A model generated the notes under the pieces. It saw nothing but the letters and a program-made list of their open reading frames with translations, did no database searches and had not been told where the DNA came from. The position numbers and the translations under genes are program-made. Of a stretch of DNA of 64,000 nt, positions 21,426 to 33,593 are shown one piece after another. The DNA is taken from contig UYJD01000016.1 of NCBI GenBank assembly GCA_900618795.1, positions 464,027-528,026 of the forward strand, written 5' to 3'. Source of the stretch: Cyanodermella asteris. Its lineage: Eukaryota > Ascomycota > Lecanoromycetes > Ostropales > Stictidaceae. Position 1 is the first letter of the stretch, and each line of letters starts with the position of its first letter.

Positions 21426-22718
21426 TCAAGCCCACGAAACATTGCTGCTAGTGTTTGCTAAGAAGGGAGCCTTCTGCAGCCACTCGAGGGCGACCTCCAA
21501 TGCTTGTGCGTCTTTCGGGTTTCCATCCACAGTATTGGCCAACAGACGGTCTTCTTCATCAACCAAGGTTGCAGCCTTTCGAGTGTTCTGGTGTGCGAGA
21601 TTCCACTCAATGCTTAGTCGGTAGAGCGCAATGCGATGTGTGAGACTGAGCTCTGGATAGCGATGGGCCTCAGATCGAGCCTCCCACTCGGCAAGCATCT
21701 TCGTCGCTAGGACATCTGACGAGCTTGTGGGATGACCAAGATCAAGCACAGCTCTTTGGTAGGCAAGCATCCCGCCATGGTTCCAGCACCACAAACCGGC
21801 CACAAAATCTTCGTATGTTTGGGTCTGCGCGCCAAGACGCTCTTCAAACGACAATCGTTTTTTCAGTTCCCTCAATAGGAAATTGCCAGCGGGACCTGTT
21901 ACATGTCTCAGGTCGTGGCGTCTATGAGCTCTGGAACTGATGGCCTCACGATCCATGCCTTGTGTTTGTATGTTCCTGAAATGATTGAATAAATCAATAG
22001 CACCATTCAAACCTTCCGTGTGTAGCTCTGCTTGGACGTGCCGTAATAAAAGCCTTCCGTAAGCTTCAAACGTAATAGCGTATCCATGCGTGCGTTCACG
22101 CGATTTCTCAGGAGAGGTCAGATACGCATTTATTTGGTTGTGCCATGTGAGTATGCGAGCCTTTTTGCCCTCCTTGTAGAGAAGTCGCACGAGCAGCTTG
22201 ACGAAGGTGTCGTTATAGACGAATTCGAGAGACTCCTCCAAGCCCGTAGACCAGATCCAATTGGCCAGAACCTGGCTCATGTCGCGGTTACCAGCGTCTT
22301 GAAGTCGCGGGTCTAGAGACAGATACGTCTCCATGCACTCAATTGCAGACTGCAATGTTGCCTCACCTGAAGCTATTTGACTCTTGAATGTCTGCACCGG
22401 GCGAGCAAGTCTGCCTTGTAAGTCTGCAAAAGAGGCGCCTCTGTTCACCGGCCCAGGTATGCTGGTGCGGCGCCTGCCTGCGATGGAGGGCTGCTTCTTG
22501 GGGCTAGGTCCTGCAAAATGCGGATTGTTGAGAATCGAGGCAATGTGAACATTGGTATGTGCGCTGCTCGACTTGTTGTGGCCGTGCTCCGCGTCGAGCT
22601 GATTCCGGAATAGCTTGATGCGTCTTTCCAAGAACATGCGTTGCTCCCGAGGAGTCATGTGGAGCGGTGGGTGAATGCTCTTGATGAAAGAGGCGAGCAC
22701 CTGCGTTCTGGAGGCCAT
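21426..22718 (-). CDS. Conserved-looking hypothetical protein, 430 aa
   Basis: Single exon from an ATG at 22718 in good context (GAGATGGCC). The N-terminus has TPREQRMFLERRIKLFRNQLD, predicted helical; residues 70-110 are basic and Ser/Pro-rich; the remainder is largely helical with many Leu and Trp residues (NWIWSTGLEESLEFVYNDTF, ILTWHNQINAYL). The helical pattern resembles TPR/PPR-like solenoids, but I cannot assign a domain. The start, composition and length support a real gene. It is divergent from DEF1. Confidence 0.7.
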   Translation of the reverse strand: MASRTQVLASFIKSIHPPLHMTPREQRMFLERRIKLFRNQLDAEHGHNKSSSAHTNVHIASILNNPHFAGPSPKKQPSIAGRRRTSIPGPVNRGASFADLQGRLARPVQTFKSQIASGEATLQSAIECMETYLSLDPRLQDAGNRDMSQVLANWIWSTGLEESLEFVYNDTFVKLLVRLLYKEGKKARILTWHNQINAYLTSPEKSRERTHGYAITFEAYGRLLLRHVQAELHTEGLNGAIDLFNHFRNIQTQGMDREAISSRAHRRHDLRHVTGPAGNFLLRELKKRLSFEERLGAQTQTYEDFVAGLWCWNHGGMLAYQRAVLDLGHPTSSSDVLATKMLAEWEARSEAHRYPELSLTHRIALYRLSIEWNLAHQNTRKAATLVDEEDRLLANTVDGNPKDAQALEVALEWLQKAPFLANTSSNVSWA

Positions 22719-23411
22719 CTCTGCGGGCTCTCAAGGATGTTCCAACACCTCAACAGCGACTCCCAGCGACCAGATGGCAACCTCGAGGTCAGAACAGAGC
22801 GAATGGCGACGCTGATGGGAGCGAGTGGTTCAGAGGGAGGTGCTCGTCAGATTGTCGATGCTGAGGGCAAGTCGGGACACGGACATGGACATGGACATGG
22901 ACCCAGAGACACAGCTGGGCCAGCAGCGATCATCTGACAGGCGAGGGCGGCAGCGATGGCGATGCCTCGGTGAGGATGAAGTCAGCACGGCGAAGTGATG
23001 TGCTAAGGTGGTACGTACAGTGTGTGAGGAGAGGGCGAGCGAGGCTCTGACGGCGGCAGCACCGAGAAGACGCTCGGACGCGCCTTCTGCCTTCTCTGAT
23101 GCTGGTCGAGAGCTTGGCGCGAATCACGCCTGCGATTTGAGTCCACTTCTAAACTGCCACACTGCTCGCATGCCCAAACTGACTATTCTCCCGGATCCCT
23201 TTCTTCTCCCTTTCAGAGCATTGCGAGCTTGATCCTGTACCAAGTTAACGGTGCTGCTGAGCGGCTCCTGCTCGGCTAATTTATCTAACGCCAAATCGCT
23301 AACTGGCTGATTCCGCAAACCGTGCTGAAGAAACCACTCGACTCGCCTCTCACCGACACCTTGCTACAAACGTACACTCACCAATCTCCAGTCGCAGACC
23401 AAGGCACCGCC
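22719..23411. promoter_or_regulatory. Shared divergent promoter region
   Basis: 693 bases between the start codons of the 430-aa protein (minus) and DEF1 (plus). It contains a 6-bp microsatellite and, near 23195-23216, a pyrimidine-rich stretch ending CTTTCAG that could be a 5' UTR splice acceptor or leader for DEF1. Confidence 0.45.
22881..22902. repeat. GGACAT microsatellite
   Basis: Three full copies of ggacat plus ggac, in the divergent promoter. Confidence 0.75.
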
Positions 23412-26227
23412 ATGTCTGAAGTTGCTACACGAGGCGCTGCTCCGCGTGGCAGAGGCTCCGGTTATCGAGGCAGAGGAGGACACAGCTCAAGAGGAGGACG
23501 AGGAGGCAGCAGCCGTCATGCAGGCTCAACTGCTGCAGAGCCTGCATACGAGGACCAAGGTGAAATAGGCCAGCTGAAGACCAAGTATGCATCTTCCGTC
23601 AAGATCGTCAAGGAAATGTTCCCCGACTGGACTCAAGAGGACATTATTTTTGCGATTGAGGAAAACGGCGGAGATCTCGAGCAGACGATCAACAAGATGA
23701 GCGAAGGTGAGTTCTGCTGCTTCAGCCCAGTAATCACCTCAATTCGTACTGATTCTTGACAGGCAATGTCTCTCAATGGGAAGTTCAGAAAAAGGACAAG
23801 CCCAAAGCGCCCAAGCCTAAAGAAGCTATACCCGGCGACGCTACAGTTCCCAGCCGTAGCGGTAGAGGAAGAGGAGGCTCAGAGAGCGTTCGTGGTGGTC
23901 GTGGACGTGCCACCGAACGCGGTGGTCGGGGCTCTGCGCGTGGAGCTCGTGGCGGCTCAATTGTCAATGGCAGAACAGCGAAGACTGCTGACGCGGAGGC
24001 GACGAGCGACGCTGTCCCTCAGGCTGAGGCTAGCAACAATGCCGAAGGTGCAGCGGGTTGGGGTGCTGATAGTTCAACTACTTCCTGGGAGGTCGTGACA
24101 CCGGCCGAAGCAGCGCCGCCAGCAGAAGCGGCCAAACTGGCCAAGCCTGATGGTACAAGAACTTGGGCTAGCATGTTGAAACCTGTTGCAGTTCCAAAGC
24201 CAGCGCCACCGGCCAAATCTGCTGCTCCACCGCCCGTTCCCCAAGCGCAAGAACCATCAGCTCCCGCTGCTGAGCCTGAGCCTGCGTCCGAGCCAGCAGT
24301 CGAGATCCAGCCTGCCGTTCCTTCAATTGTTGAATCCGCCGATCTCACTCCGTCTGCGCCGCCGTCCCTTCCGCCATCTGAAAACAACACCATTCCCGTC
24401 ATACCCTCCGAGGACAAGCTCACAGAGGAGAATCTTGAACAGGTCAAAGATGTGTCGCACCCGGTTACCACTGAGACAGTCGCCAGCACAGTCGGAACCG
24501 AAGAGCCCAGGAGTGTTGTTGGCACTCCTATTCACGGCCAGTCTACCTCCGCCGTCCGCCCAGGTCTAGGAGGGTTTGCGACAAGTGCTTTGAAAGCGAC
24601 GCAAGGAACTTTCAGAGCCTCAAGCTTCCGCAGAGTCAAAGACCAGCAGGAAGCTGTTGTCATGCCTGGAAACCATGCTGTCGATCGCACCGCCGTGCAG
24701 TTCGGAAGCTTAGGCCTCAGCGGCTCAGAAGACGTTGACGATGATCGCGAGGAGGCTGAGACACGAGCTCAACCACCGCAACATTCACCGATCGCCCCTC
24801 GCGCTTCTCTGCCATCTGCTCCTCAGCAGCCTGCCACTGAGACCGCACCAACCCCTCGCGCAGCTCCAGGTCTCCCATCAGATCTCCCGCAAGTCACGCA
24901 AAGCGATGCGTCATCTACGGCACCATCCCAAGCGCCATATGATCAGTTCAGCAACCGCTTCTCCGGTCTTCCAGGTGCCCAGGCACCGGGTGCAACGACC
25001 GCCAGCAGCAAGCCGTACGAACCGTTTGGAATGCAACTTGCCGGCCATCATCCATTCGACAACTATTCCTCGCAGAGTCAAGCAAGTGGCCAGCAGGGTC
25101 AAACCGCGCCATCGCATGTTGGCGGCTTTGGCGGCGGATATGATTCGTATTACAACGACTACCAGAGGAACCCTCAGCTCTACGGCGGTTTCGGCCACCA
25201 GCAAGGACACGGTACTCAGGAGTCTGGCGCCGCTCAACGTGGCGCTGGGGCTTTTGGAAGCAGTGCCGCTGATCCCGCCTCTCAATATGCCACCAGCCAT
25301 GCCCAGCACAACCGCTTCGCCGGTACCAGTGATGCTTTGAACAGTGGACACTCGACACCCGCCCCAGGCGCAAATCAGTCTGCTCAGACACAGAGTCAGG
25401 GCCATGGTCAAAACCACCATCTTGGAGGCCACGGACAGCAAGGCAGTGCTCCGTACGGAGCAGCTTATGGCCAGTACGGCTATAGCAGTAACCCTTTCTC
25501 ATACATGGCCGCGCCAAGCAATCACCAGCAGCCTCCCACCCAGCCCCAGCAGTACGGACGCGATAGACCTGCTTTCGATGATGCGCGCCGGTACGAAGAA
25601 TCATACATGTCTGGTGGACAGCAACAGCAACACCATTACGCCTACGGTGGATACGGCGGCGGATATGGAAATGGACCTTACTCTGGCGGAAAGGGCTACG
25701 GGCAGCCGCATCAGTACGGAAACAGCTATGACGGCCATGGCGCATCGGCAAATGCATTTGGACGTGATTCTGCAGCGGGGGGCTATGGTTATGGCCGTGC
25801 CGGTTCAACGCAGCCGGAAACAAGCCAACAAACCCAACATGGTACCTCAGCCTATGGAAGTATGGCCGATCCCTTTAGTCGCAACGCACCTGGCTTTCCC
25901 GGTCAGAGTTCAACACAGCAAGGTCAAGGCGTGAGCGGCGACGAGAATTCCCGCTTCGGAGCCGACAGTGGCAAGATTGCAACTGGAGGCCCAAGCCCAG
26001 CCCCTGCTCAACAACGCCCGGATTCCACAGCCAACACAAGTCAGTCTGGTCCACCCCAGGGGCAGCAGGGCTACAACAGCTACCCTCAAAATATTGGCAG
26101 CTTCGGTAGTGGTCATCAACAAGGTCACCAGGGCGCATATGGAGGCTTTGGTGGCGCTGGTTATGGTTATTCATACGGCGGCGGCAACCGCGGCGGAGGA
26201 TGGACTGGGTACGGCGGCGGGCATTAG
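23412..26227 (+). CDS. DEF1: DEF1-like RNA polymerase II degradation factor
   Basis: Homologue of Def1, which in yeast promotes ubiquitin-dependent removal of stalled RNA polymerase II and acts in the DNA damage response. Exons 23412-23706 and 23763-26227, intron 56 nt; 919 aa. The ATG at 23412 sits in GCCATG context; the frame is open upstream without ATG. Residues 8-35 are RGG-rich. A CUE domain spans about 57-97 (VKIVKEMFPDW, then DIIFAIEENGGDLEQTINKM). After the intron come SQWEVQKKDK, another RGG-rich segment, a long Pro/Ala/Glu-rich linker, and a very Gln/Gly/Tyr-rich C-terminal half that is prion-like in composition, as in Def1. Long antisense open frames across the low-complexity half are shadows. 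Confidence 0.9.
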
Positions 26228-27029
26228 GACTCCCAACGCAAGTCCAAGAAGAATCATCCCCACAGACTGGAGCAGGAAGTACCCTCGAGATCTTACAACT
26301 ATTAAGTGATGGGTAGTGCAAGTCGACGGTGGCTCGACCAACGTTTTCTCGGAAAGTTTCTCTGGTTTATGATCACGGGTTTTGTTTGCAGCATTGACGT
26401 TATGGCTTGGCAGTATTGACTCTACTCCGCCTTTTATACAAAGCGGGGAGTAAAACGATTCTAGAACAGGGAGCGCCCATCGGCACTGTTGCGCTCGGGA
26501 ATGGCCTGGGCATTGTGTACCAAACTTGTAACTCTATCATGATATGTCGAACCGACTGAACCGAAGTCAGAAGCTACAAAGGCAGCCGCTTTGCAATCTT
26601 GCGTGTGCACTGGTCGTGATTCCACTTCTACGCAGACGTTTGGCAGACTCAATCACTAGGGAAGCTTAGTTGCTAGCAGAAGCGACCAGTCGACGGCACG
26701 CGCTTGTCCGAAGATCACTATTCACCGTTGAAGGGTGATTCATTCAATCCTACTTCACTCTGTCTTTGTTCTGCATTGTCACCGCCGTGTAAGATCACTT
26801 TTCCAGCCGTGTGGCAGTCCAATCTATCAATCGCATTGTTGGTTATTGTCTCCTTACATTCGACGGTTTCCGTGGACTTATAAGCACTGCACTTTCATTG
26901 AAGACTCATGACACCATCACCTCGACCACCTGCCCCCTTCGTGTCCAAAACGCACATTGTTTTCAGGTCCAACCCGATCACCTTCAAGCTCCACTTGACA
27001 CCTCGCTTCTGGCAGCCATCGCATTTAGC
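26228..27029. other. Intergenic, 0.8 kb
   Basis: 3' flank of DEF1 and the leader of the next gene. The frame of the next gene stays open upstream of its first ATG to about 26811, and a TTGTTTTCAG acceptor-like site lies near 26958-26967, so a 5' exon or leader intron may exist. Confidence 0.4.
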
Positions 27030-28085
27030 ATGATGTCGAATTCGACGCCTCGGTTTGCCAGATTGAACAACGATGCAGTCGAAAATATCTTTCGTGAAAA
27101 CCCAGGTGCCACGGCTTACTCAATATGCAAGGACAAGCTTTTTCCTGCGAGCGCCAGCATGACAATGATCCGGCAAAAGATCATCAACTTGGTATCAGCC
27201 CGCCGTCTCCCAGAGCGGGCATCACCGACCCACGAAGATGCTCTTCCTGATGAGCTTGGTACCCTTCCTGGACAGGGCAGCCACAAGCATTATACTGACG
27301 ATGAATGCGAACAGCTATGGGCTTGGGCTCAGACCCGGCCCGACCCGTTGTTCCTGAACATATTGAAGGTTGATGCACCCTCACTGCGCCATGTGCTCCC
27401 CGATCGAAGCTTGGCGAGCGTGAAAGGTAAGCTATATAGCTTAATCACGGCGTTCAAGCAAACTGGGCTTAATGAGGCTGGATACCCTGGGATTCGCAAC
27501 CTAGGTTCCAATGATGTGCCTTTGGCAAGGAGACGCCTGGCCGTTGAGGCCGAGAAGCGATATGCTACGTGGTCATTTGAGGAGGAAGAGGGCCTTCGAC
27601 ATTGGCTGCTCAGCAGAAAGGACCCTTTCCGAAAGGGTCTCGTGAAGTCTGATGTGCCGGCTCTGCGAGAGCTGTTGCCAGGGCGAGGCTGGGAGGCAAT
27701 CAGGTGCAAGACAAAGAAGGTTGTTAAAGCGATCCGAGAGGAATATGAGGTGGAGCAGACACTGCGAGTCGATGAGACTCAGGATGCCAACGAGGCCGAC
27801 GACGAAGCTAGCAGTGACATTTCGACGACATTGATCGAGCCAGGAGCTGCACAAGCGGCTAAAAGCTTCGGTAAGCCCGATATAGTGACCGCATCCAAAG
27901 GGAACTCAACTGATGCCTCTGCCCATGTTGAAGATACTTCGACGGAATGGGCAGCCCGAGTCCTTGTAGACTTGAGCAAACATGATGCTCTGCTTCGCTA
28001 CGACGATCACCCCGAAGGAATGTCAGAGGACAGCGAGCTGACGGACTCTGACGCCACCATCTACGACGATGAAATGGAGTTCTGA
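27030..28085 (+). CDS. Protein with three SANT/Myb-like repeats, function unknown
   Basis: 351 aa from the first in-frame ATG (27030; a second ATG follows at once). Two clear helical repeats are visible at about 88-143 (YTDDECEQLWAWA to KGKLYSLI) and 179-236 (TWSFEEEEGLRHWLL to CKTKKVVKAI), each starting with an aromatic residue and acidic cluster followed by Leu/Trp, then D-x-P-x-L-R-x-x-LP and a basic third helix. A diverged copy lies at about 12-56. The layout resembles Myb/SANT or Myb/SANT-like DNA-binding repeats. The C-terminal third is acidic and Ser/Thr-rich. DNA binding is inferred; no named family is recognised. The 5' end may be incomplete. Confidence 0.6.
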   Translation: MMSNSTPRFARLNNDAVENIFRENPGATAYSICKDKLFPASASMTMIRQKIINLVSARRLPERASPTHEDALPDELGTLPGQGSHKHYTDDECEQLWAWAQTRPDPLFLNILKVDAPSLRHVLPDRSLASVKGKLYSLITAFKQTGLNEAGYPGIRNLGSNDVPLARRRLAVEAEKRYATWSFEEEEGLRHWLLSRKDPFRKGLVKSDVPALRELLPGRGWEAIRCKTKKVVKAIREEYEVEQTLRVDETQDANEADDEASSDISTTLIEPGAAQAAKSFGKPDIVTASKGNSTDASAHVEDTSTEWAARVLVDLSKHDALLRYDDHPEGMSEDSELTDSDATIYDDEMEF

Positions 28086-28583
28086 AACCCTGTTTCGAGA
28101 GAACTCAATCTGACACACCCTTACCATCTGAGAAAGAGGCTTTAGGTTTGGGATGAAGTGAACATCCGAGTACGCAAAGATCTCCGCGCAGAATGAGATT
28201 AGCCTATTTATTTACCGTAAGACTTTACCATCCAACCCTGCTAGAGCAGATCCCGAAAGTTCAAATGAGAATAATCAATGTTTAAAGTTAATCGGACAAA
28301 CAGTCATGCTGTGATAAAACGCGATCTCAGAACAGTGAATGACCACGTAGTGATAAAGTCATTGGACAATAACCTGCGACAGATTCTTAGCACGCAGGCA
28401 ATGCACCTTGAGGGCTTGTGGAATCCGGAGCCTTGGAGACAAGTGAGGTCACAGTTGATCGCATCACGTGATGCGTGTTCTGCGGGCCTGGCGGACTCGA
28501 TAATTCACGCGACGCTGACGCGACATATCGCCACAATTCAGGCGACAGTCCAACCGGCATTGTGATTCAAAGTATTGAGCGCT
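28086..28583. other. Intergenic, 0.5 kb
   Basis: 3' flank of the SANT-like gene and upstream region of the helicase. The 95-codon open frame at 28278-28565 has no family support. Confidence 0.4.
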
Positions 28584-31500
28584 ATGTCATCGGAGGATGA
28601 CGATGTAGTCTCTGGGCATGCTCACAAGAGGCGGCGATTAAATCACCAAGTTGAGCCGTCGAGTGAACAGATTGATGATGCAAGCTCTTCAGACTCCCCG
28701 ACCTCATTGCATGATGGCCACCGGGAACGAGAGGGAAGCGAACCCAAACAGCAGCCCCAAAAACCAAGACACCGGATACATGTTGTCAAAAATGCACATA
28801 TTCCTGATGACGAGTTCTTCACCCAGGCTCCTACGGCTACAGACGACCCTCATCGCATTCGTGGAGCGCACTGGCTGAAACAACAACCTCTGCCTCATCT
28901 TATACCTCAGAATCAACATCAGCTTCAGCCTGCGCGACAAACCTCAAAAGATGCATTCGAGCCGGCACGACCGATGCGCAGATCGATCACGCCTCCGCAA
29001 TTCGTCCCTGGCACTGTCGCGGTCGGAGCGGGCCCACCACGCGAGGTTGTAAATCTTGAACTCCTTGATGACGTCAATGATCACGAAGCTGCCTTGATGG
29101 CAGAGTTGGCTGATTTGGCTTCTGATGGTATTCCTAGTCCTGGCCAGTCCCCTACGAATGGGGATGCCGCGTATGCGCGAGAACTTGCCTCGCAGGAACA
29201 GCTGGAGGCGCAGCGAGCATCGCGTATGGCTGCACCCCAGGATAATCTCAGGCAAACCACTCTCTTTGGAGGGCCGGCTCTCAGAGACAATGGCTCGGCC
29301 ACACAGGCCTCTCAGAACAACAGGGTGCGAAATTGGCCCGCGGCTGAGCGTGAAGAGCCCCCGACACACCACAAGCTTGATCAGGAAGCTCTCCAGACTT
29401 GCATCTATCCCACAAACCTAGGCACAATCCGTGACTATCAATATAACATTGTCCTGCGTGGCCTCTATAGCAATCTCCTAGTTGCTCTTCCCACAGGTCT
29501 GGGAAAGACATTCATCGCTGCCACGGTCATGCTCAACTGGTTTCGGTGGACAAAGGACTCCCAAATTGTCTTCGTGGCACCAACAAGGCCGCTGGTAGCT
29601 CAGCAGGTAGATGCCTGCTTCCATATAGCAGGGATTCCTCGCTCAGCCACGACTCTCCTCACGGGCAATATTCCGCCAGCTTTGCGTGCAGAAGAGTGGC
29701 AGACCAAACGGGTCTTCTTCATGACGCCTCAGACCATTATCAATGATCTCAAGACTGGCATCTGTGATCCCAAGAAAATCGTCCTGATTGTGGTCGATGA
29801 GGCGCATCGAGCCACTGGCAGCTACGCCTATGTCGAAGTCGTGAAGTTCCTGCGTCGTTTCAACACATCTTTTCGGGTTTTGGCTTTGACAGCAACTCCT
29901 GGGTCGACGGTTGAGTCTGTTCAAGAAGTCATCGACGGACTTGGGATTGCGCGAACAGAAATTCGCACCGAAGAGTCCCTTGACATCCGACAATACGTCC
30001 ATCAACGCAATATTGACACTGTACTCTTCGACTTCAGCGAAGAGATCGTACTTATTATGGACCTACTATCGAATGCAATCAAACCTGTTCTGGCAAAGCT
30101 CAATCAGATGAATGCGTCTTGGATCAAAGATCCCATGGCCCTGACCGCTTATGGTTGCACGATTGCGCGGCAAAAATGGATGAACACTGCAGGAAGGGAC
30201 GCTGGCTGGGGCCAGAAGAACATGGTCAATAGCATCTTTAGTGTGCTTGCCGGGATCGCTCATGCTATCGAGCTGCTCAAGTTCCATGGGATCGGTCCAT
30301 TCTACCACAAAATCCAAAAGCCGAGTAACCCTGATAAAAAGGAGAGCAAGTGGGAAGCACAGATCCGTGAGCACACAGATTTCAACAAGATGTTGTCGAC
30401 AATCAGAACATGGGTCAATCATCCTGACTTTCTGGGGCATCCAAAATTGGAACACCTGGGAAGCGTCGTTCTCAATCATTTTATGGATGCTGGAGAAGGC
30501 ATAAGTGCCGACTCATCTGTCAGCCCACCTCCGACAAGGGTCATGATCTTCGCGCACTATCGCGATAGCGCAGAAGAAATTGTAAGAGTACTGAATCGTA
30601 ACGATCCCATGGTTCGAGCCCATGTCTTTGTTGGACAAGCAAGTACGGGTGGCTCGGAAGGCATGGACCAGAAAAAACAGCAGGCCATCATCGAAAAATT
30701 CAAGAAGGGAATCTATAATACACTTGTAGCAACCTCGATCGGCGAAGAGGGTCTCGATATCGGCGAGGTGGATTTGATTATCTGCTACGATGCATCGGCA
30801 TCTCCAATCCGTATGCTGCAGCGAATGGGTCGAACTGGCCGAAAGCGGGCCGGCAACATATGCGTTCTTCTAATGAAGACGAAAGAGCAGGATAATTTCG
30901 AAAAGGCAAAAGACAACTACGAAAAGATGCAACAAATGATTGCGGCGGGCGATAGGTTTCAGTACCACCAGGAAACCTCGCCACGAATCGTACCAAAGGG
31001 AACCATTCCGACAGTTGACAAACGCGTAGTCGAAATACCCATCGAAAACTCACAGGCAGAACTTCCTGAGCCAAAGAAAAGAAATGGCAGGCTTCCGAAG
31101 AGGCCCCCAAAGAAGTTCCACATGCCCGACGGGGTCATCACTGGTTTCACGAAAGTATCCGACATGGGTAACGAAGTGGCCATGATAGGCAAGAAAGCGC
31201 GAGTGCGGTCGCCGACACCTGATCCCGTCCCGCACGCGTCCATCGTGTTGCTCACCGGCTCGCAGAATGACGATCTGGAAAGTCGATTTCTTTATATTAG
31301 CGGTGAACAGTCGGAAGTCGTGGAAATGCCCAGTCTAGACAAACATCCGTCTTTGCAGCGGCAGCCTCGGCCGACCAAACTCGTCGGCCACGGGAAAGCC
31401 ACACTCGGGACCGTCGCCATGCTACAACGACTGGCTCGGCCTCTTGATCTGGACTCGTACGTCCGAAACCTGCATCGGGAAGACCGAGAGCTCATTGACC

Positions 31501-32126
31501 GAGCTCGCGAAGGTTGCACACCGGTCGACTTGGACGTTCATCAATCTCACGTGCCATTGCACGCTGATGTATTTTCTGATGATTGCTCTGCTGCATTTGC
31601 TAAACCTGCTTCCGTGCCAACACGCAAGCGCAAAGCTCCAGCAAACGCGAAGGCTCCTCTTACAAAGAAAGCAGCTCCTGTGAAAGACTCTGCCCCGGCG
31701 CGAAACAAGCCAACAGTGCCCAAAAAGAAAAGACGAAAACGTGCGCCATCATCTTCACCAATCCCGAATTCCACCCAAATACAAGCATCCAGTATGGATA
31801 TGGGCATCGATATAATGAACACTGACGACGATAACGACACTGACGAAGACGATGATAATGGCAGCGACTTGATTGACTTCATAGACGATGGTGTTCAGGC
31901 TGATGTCGTGCCATCGTCCTCGGCTGACTCATTGCTGTCCCGTAATGGACGAATCAAGAAGGCTGACAAGCGGCAGAAGCATGCCATCATCCAGAATGAT
32001 AGCGACAGTGATAAAGAGAATGATTCACTGCCCAGCATGAGCCAAGTCCTAGGAGACCCGCAGCCCACAGCAAAAGCCCGCCGTGGAGGACGCAGAGTGG
32101 TGGTTGACAGCGACGAGGAGGAATAA
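28584..32126 (+). CDS. MPH1: ATP-dependent DNA helicase Mph1 (FANCM orthologue)
   Basis: SF2 DEAH helicase that remodels D-loops and stalled forks and limits crossovers in yeast. Single exon, 1180 aa from the ATG at 28584. A disordered N-terminus (with basic KRRRLN) is followed by the ATPase: PTGLGKT Walker A near residue 305, [14 protein letters not shown] near 404, LALTATPG (motif III region), the Mph1-type helical insert ([20 protein letters not shown]-like segment), then [32 protein letters not shown] and [12 protein letters not shown] (motif VI, near 743). The tail is long, basic then acidic, and ends in Ser/Asp/Glu clusters. All helicase motifs look intact. Orthologues are usually of similar length. 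Confidence 0.93.
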   Translation: MSSEDDDVVSGHAHKRRRLNHQVEPSSEQIDDASSSDSPTSLHDGHREREGSEPKQQPQKPRHRIHVVKNAHIPDDEFFTQAPTATDDPHRIRGAHWLKQQPLPHLIPQNQHQLQPARQTSKDAFEPARPMRRSITPPQFVPGTVAVGAGPPREVVNLELLDDVNDHEAALMAELADLASDGIPSPGQSPTNGDAAYARELASQEQLEAQRASRMAAPQDNLRQTTLFGGPALRDNGSATQASQNNRVRNWPAAEREEPPTHHKLDQEALQTCIYPTNLGTIRDYQYNIVLRGLYSNLLVALPTGLGKTFIAATVMLNWFRWTKDSQIVFVAPTRPLVAQQVDACFHIAGIPRSATTLLTGNIPPALRAEEWQTKRVFFMTPQTIINDLKTGICDPKKIVLIVVDEAHRATGSYAYVEVVKFLRRFNTSFRVLALTATPGSTVESVQEVIDGLGIARTEIRTEESLDIRQYVHQRNIDTVLFDFSEEIVLIMDLLSNAIKPVLAKLNQMNASWIKDPMALTAYGCTIARQKWMNTAGRDAGWGQKNMVNSIFSVLAGIAHAIELLKFHGIGPFYHKIQKPSNPDKKESKWEAQIREHTDFNKMLSTIRTWVNHPDFLGHPKLEHLGSVVLNHFMDAGEGISADSSVSPPPTRVMIFAHYRDSAEEIVRVLNRNDPMVRAHVFVGQASTGGSEGMDQKKQQAIIEKFKKGIYNTLVATSIGEEGLDIGEVDLIICYDASASPIRMLQRMGRTGRKRAGNICVLLMKTKEQDNFEKAKDNYEKMQQMIAAGDRFQYHQETSPRIVPKGTIPTVDKRVVEIPIENSQAELPEPKKRNGRLPKRPPKKFHMPDGVITGFTKVSDMGNEVAMIGKKARVRSPTPDPVPHASIVLLTGSQNDDLESRFLYISGEQSEVVEMPSLDKHPSLQRQPRPTKLVGHGKATLGTVAMLQRLARPLDLDSYVRNLHREDRELIDRAREGCTPVDLDVHQSHVPLHADVFSDDCSAAFAKPASVPTRKRKAPANAKAPLTKKAAPVKDSAPARNKPTVPKKKRRKRAPSSSPIPNSTQIQASSMDMGIDIMNTDDDNDTDEDDDNGSDLIDFIDDGVQADVVPSSSADSLLSRNGRIKKADKRQKHAIIQNDSDSDKENDSLPSMSQVLGDPQPTAKARRGGRRVVVDSDEEE

Positions 32127-32647
32127 GGGTAGTATATAATAGTGACAATTGCAATCACGTGCTAATTCAGCGACTCGTTGTGCTAGCAAAATTTGTAATC
32201 TGATGACGTGGCACTTGTGGCACTGAACCCTTCTTGTGATAACTTCAGAACTCGCTAATCCGTCGAAAAGCGCTGGTGGGATTGTACAAAGGACTGTTAT
32301 GTGAGCAGCCAGCGGACGTGAAGCTGCCTTACACGGCACAAAGCCCCCCACAATGAAACACCCCGGTGGTGGTTGTGCCGTTGTTCGATGGGCGTCAATC
32401 AGGACACTGCTCAGGCTCCTTCGAGACAGCAAAGGTTTTCCTCAAAGTTGTGACGAGAGGACTCAATGGCTTCGACTACATTCAAGCAGCAGGAGCCTCA
32501 AGGTAGAACATGTCTACAAGTAATGCCGCTCAGAACGGCAAAACTCGATGCATTCGATCCTCAGTACCCTCCACGAATAGTGTGGAAAGCAGTGCAACCA
32601 CTACCACAACCTCGAAACGGCTCTCCGATAGGAGGCTCACACCAATA
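32127..32647. other. Intergenic, 0.5 kb
   Basis: Includes two possible upstream ATGs (32466 and 32510). The second is in frame with the next gene and would extend it by 46 residues. Confidence 0.4.
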
Positions 32648-33593
32648 ATGCCGGGCCTTTTCAGTAACGCCAACCCGTTCTCGTCCCGCCGGCGCCGCTC
32701 CCGCCGCTTTCAACGCCACCTCGATACTGTCCCCGGTTTGCAGGGCCGAGACGCAGTTCACGAGTGGAACGCCCGTCGGGATCGCAGCGGACAGCGCCTG
32801 CAGCAGGCACGTCGATCTCGCCAGGCCCGGAATCGTTCATATACACGCCAACGCCCAGCCGCATCTCCAGAGTCTTGCTGTTGTTCATCGTCATCCGATG
32901 AATCCTGCACTCCATATCGTGGAGGACGGACAACGTCACCACCAGACTGGTTGTTTCCGGGTCAGGGACGGGAGGATCCAGGCCGTGGAAGGGCGCCTCC
33001 AGGCCCTCTGCCTCCGGGCTTCGCTCCGGGTGGTGCTAAGTGGTGGGCCAGGCTTGGACGACGATGGCAACTTTTCGATGGGATACGCAGCTTCTTTGGG
33101 ACGGACGGGGTTACCGCCGCGGGGAGTCGATCCGACGAGAGAAGATCAAGATCCGTTGATGAATCGATTCTTCCAGAACCCTACTGGACGTGGAGGTATG
33201 AATCCGTACCTGTATCAAGGTCCTTATGGAGACGCGTACCGGGGAAACCCATATGATGAGGATGACGACGACGACTACGACTCCGACGACGACGGTGGTT
33301 TTACCTTTCCGGCACGTAACATGGGCGGTGGCGGAGGCGGCTATGGCGGCGGTTATCCTGCTTTCGGTGGTGGAATGCCATCCGGCATGGGCGGGATGCC
33401 TCCTGGCATGGCCGGTGGGTACAGCAGAGGACCACGCCCGGGCGGAGTGCCTCCTGGGATGGGTGGTGGAACTTTTTGCAGCGGGGGTTATCGAGTTTAT
33501 CAGGGACGTCCTAGTGGTGGTCCTCCGAACGGTGGGATGCCATTTGGCCCGGGTGGAGGACGACGTGTGCCACCTCCGTGGGCTCGTCATTAG
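32648..33593 (+). CDS. Arg-rich then Gly/Pro-rich hypothetical protein, structure uncertain
   Basis: Two overlapping open frames carry protein-like sequence. The first starts MPGLFSNANPFSSRRRRSRR and runs through VHEWNARRDRSGQRL to a Pro/Gly-rich stretch (PLPPGFAPGG). The second ends with DPLMNRFFQNPTGRGGMNPY, an Asp-rich run and a Gly/Met/Pro-rich tail closing at 33593. A 58-nt GT-AG intron at 33033-33090 would join them in frame to give 295 aa, but the donor (GTGCTA) is poor and I see no good branch site. A sequencing indel is the alternative. The GC-rich DNA leaves several frames open, so only the C-terminal half (from about 33091) is reasonably firm. No function can be assigned. Confidence 0.4.

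Noticed and set aside
24948-25823. Long minus-strand open frame opposite DEF1
   Set aside because: It is a shadow of the Gln/Gly-rich coding sequence; it has no ordered protein features and lies fully inside a recognised gene.
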